Source of the DNA: Callipepla californica brunnescens
Lineage: Eukaryota; Chordata; Aves; Galliformes; Odontophoridae
Direction of reading: 5' to 3'
NCBI GenBank assembly: GCA_023055505.1
Contig: JALIRH010000019.1
Location: forward strand, 1,984,001 to 2,048,000
Length of the DNA: 64,000 bases
The notes beneath the pieces were generated by a model, which was not told the DNA's origin, ran no database searches, and saw only the letters and a list, made by a program, of their open reading frames with translations. Shown here piece after piece: positions 63,287 through 64,000 of the stretch (the first letter of the stretch is position 1; every line of letters begins with the position of its first letter). The position numbers were made by a program, and so were the translations under genes.

Positions 63287-64000
63287 AGGCAACAGTTCAC
63301 TTCATAGCAAATCATCTCAGAGGAGTTTCAACAGCAGAATCTCCACTCAGAAGGTGCCCTACAGACTCTGATAGCCTATCATCTTTAATTTAGAGATTTT
63401 GTTTCCAATCTTGTGATTACAGTTGAATGAACATTGTAGAAAAGTTTAAATTGTAGCTATCCGTGGCATGCTTTTGCCTTAAATGATGGAACTTATGTTT
63501 TCAAGCCTCTAATCTTCACCAGCTCAAATAGTCACTGTAAAATAATTCCACAGAGTGGAAGGAGAGTAAAATATGGGTATGTATGGTGACCCTGGAAGGA
63601 AATTAACTGTAGGAATTGACCTTTTGATTAGAAGTTTCTCTGCTGTAGCATTCAGTCTCAGGAAATAGAAGTTGTGGTAAATAGATGGCTGAATAGAAGA
63701 CAGCTTCTATTCTTCAAAGAGAGACAGAGCAGAGATGCTGGCTAGTGGGAAAAGTGGACAAAGGGGAGGGATCATTGAGTCCTGCTTCTGACTTTGGGGA
63801 TTTAGGATACAATTTGTGTAAGGCAACAAAACATTCAGTGCTAACTCTGGGGCCAGGAAGAGCATGAGTACAATGGAATTCTTCAAAATTCTTCAAAATG
63901 GTTAATTGTTTGAAAGTCAAATTGTGAGGTTTTATGGTCAGTCTGTCTCAGTTATTTCCACAATAACTTTTACAGGTAAAGTGAAATGGGAATGGTTTAA

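Overview
This window is vertebrate nuclear DNA, almost certainly from a bird. It is AT-rich, almost gene-free and intronic, and it carries several fragments of CR1 LINEs, the dominant retrotransposon of bird genomes. One fragment near 31 kb closely resembles the chicken-type CR1 3' region as I remember it, which points to a galliform or near relative; the species cannot be fixed from the sequence alone.

The only gene I can support is a central part of ADK (adenosine kinase), on the + strand. Three exons are readable: 16289-16459 (57 codons), 47540-47575 (a 36-nt, 12-codon exon) and 53221-53335 (38 codons plus one base). Joined in order they give one continuous frame matching about residues 186-292 of the human long isoform (numbering from memory). 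All visible introns start with GT and end with AG. The start codon, N-terminal nucleoside-binding exons, catalytic DTNGAGD exon and stop codon lie outside the window. Coding sequence is 322 of 64,000 bases, about 0.5%.

Layout: 1-16288 is the 3' part of an upstream intron (two CR1 fragments, one possible older repeat, one GC-richer open stretch). 16460-47539 is a 31,080-bp intron with three CR1 fragments, an older amniote-type repeat, two short perfect hairpins, microsatellites and a frame-preserving candidate cryptic exon near 43.7 kb. 47576-53220 is a 5,645-bp intron with a textbook RFX X-box 116 bp after the 36-nt exon. 53336-64000 is the 5' part of a downstream intron with an unclassified, possibly retroelement-derived block near 55.6-57.4 kb.

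I found no bacterial-type system, CRISPR array, rRNA, tRNA or intact mobile-element ORF. The most interesting points are the splitting of the ADK NXXE motif by the 31-kb intron, the 36-nt exon with its nearby X-box, and the in-phase candidate cassette exon. Most other open reading frames here are chance intronic frames.
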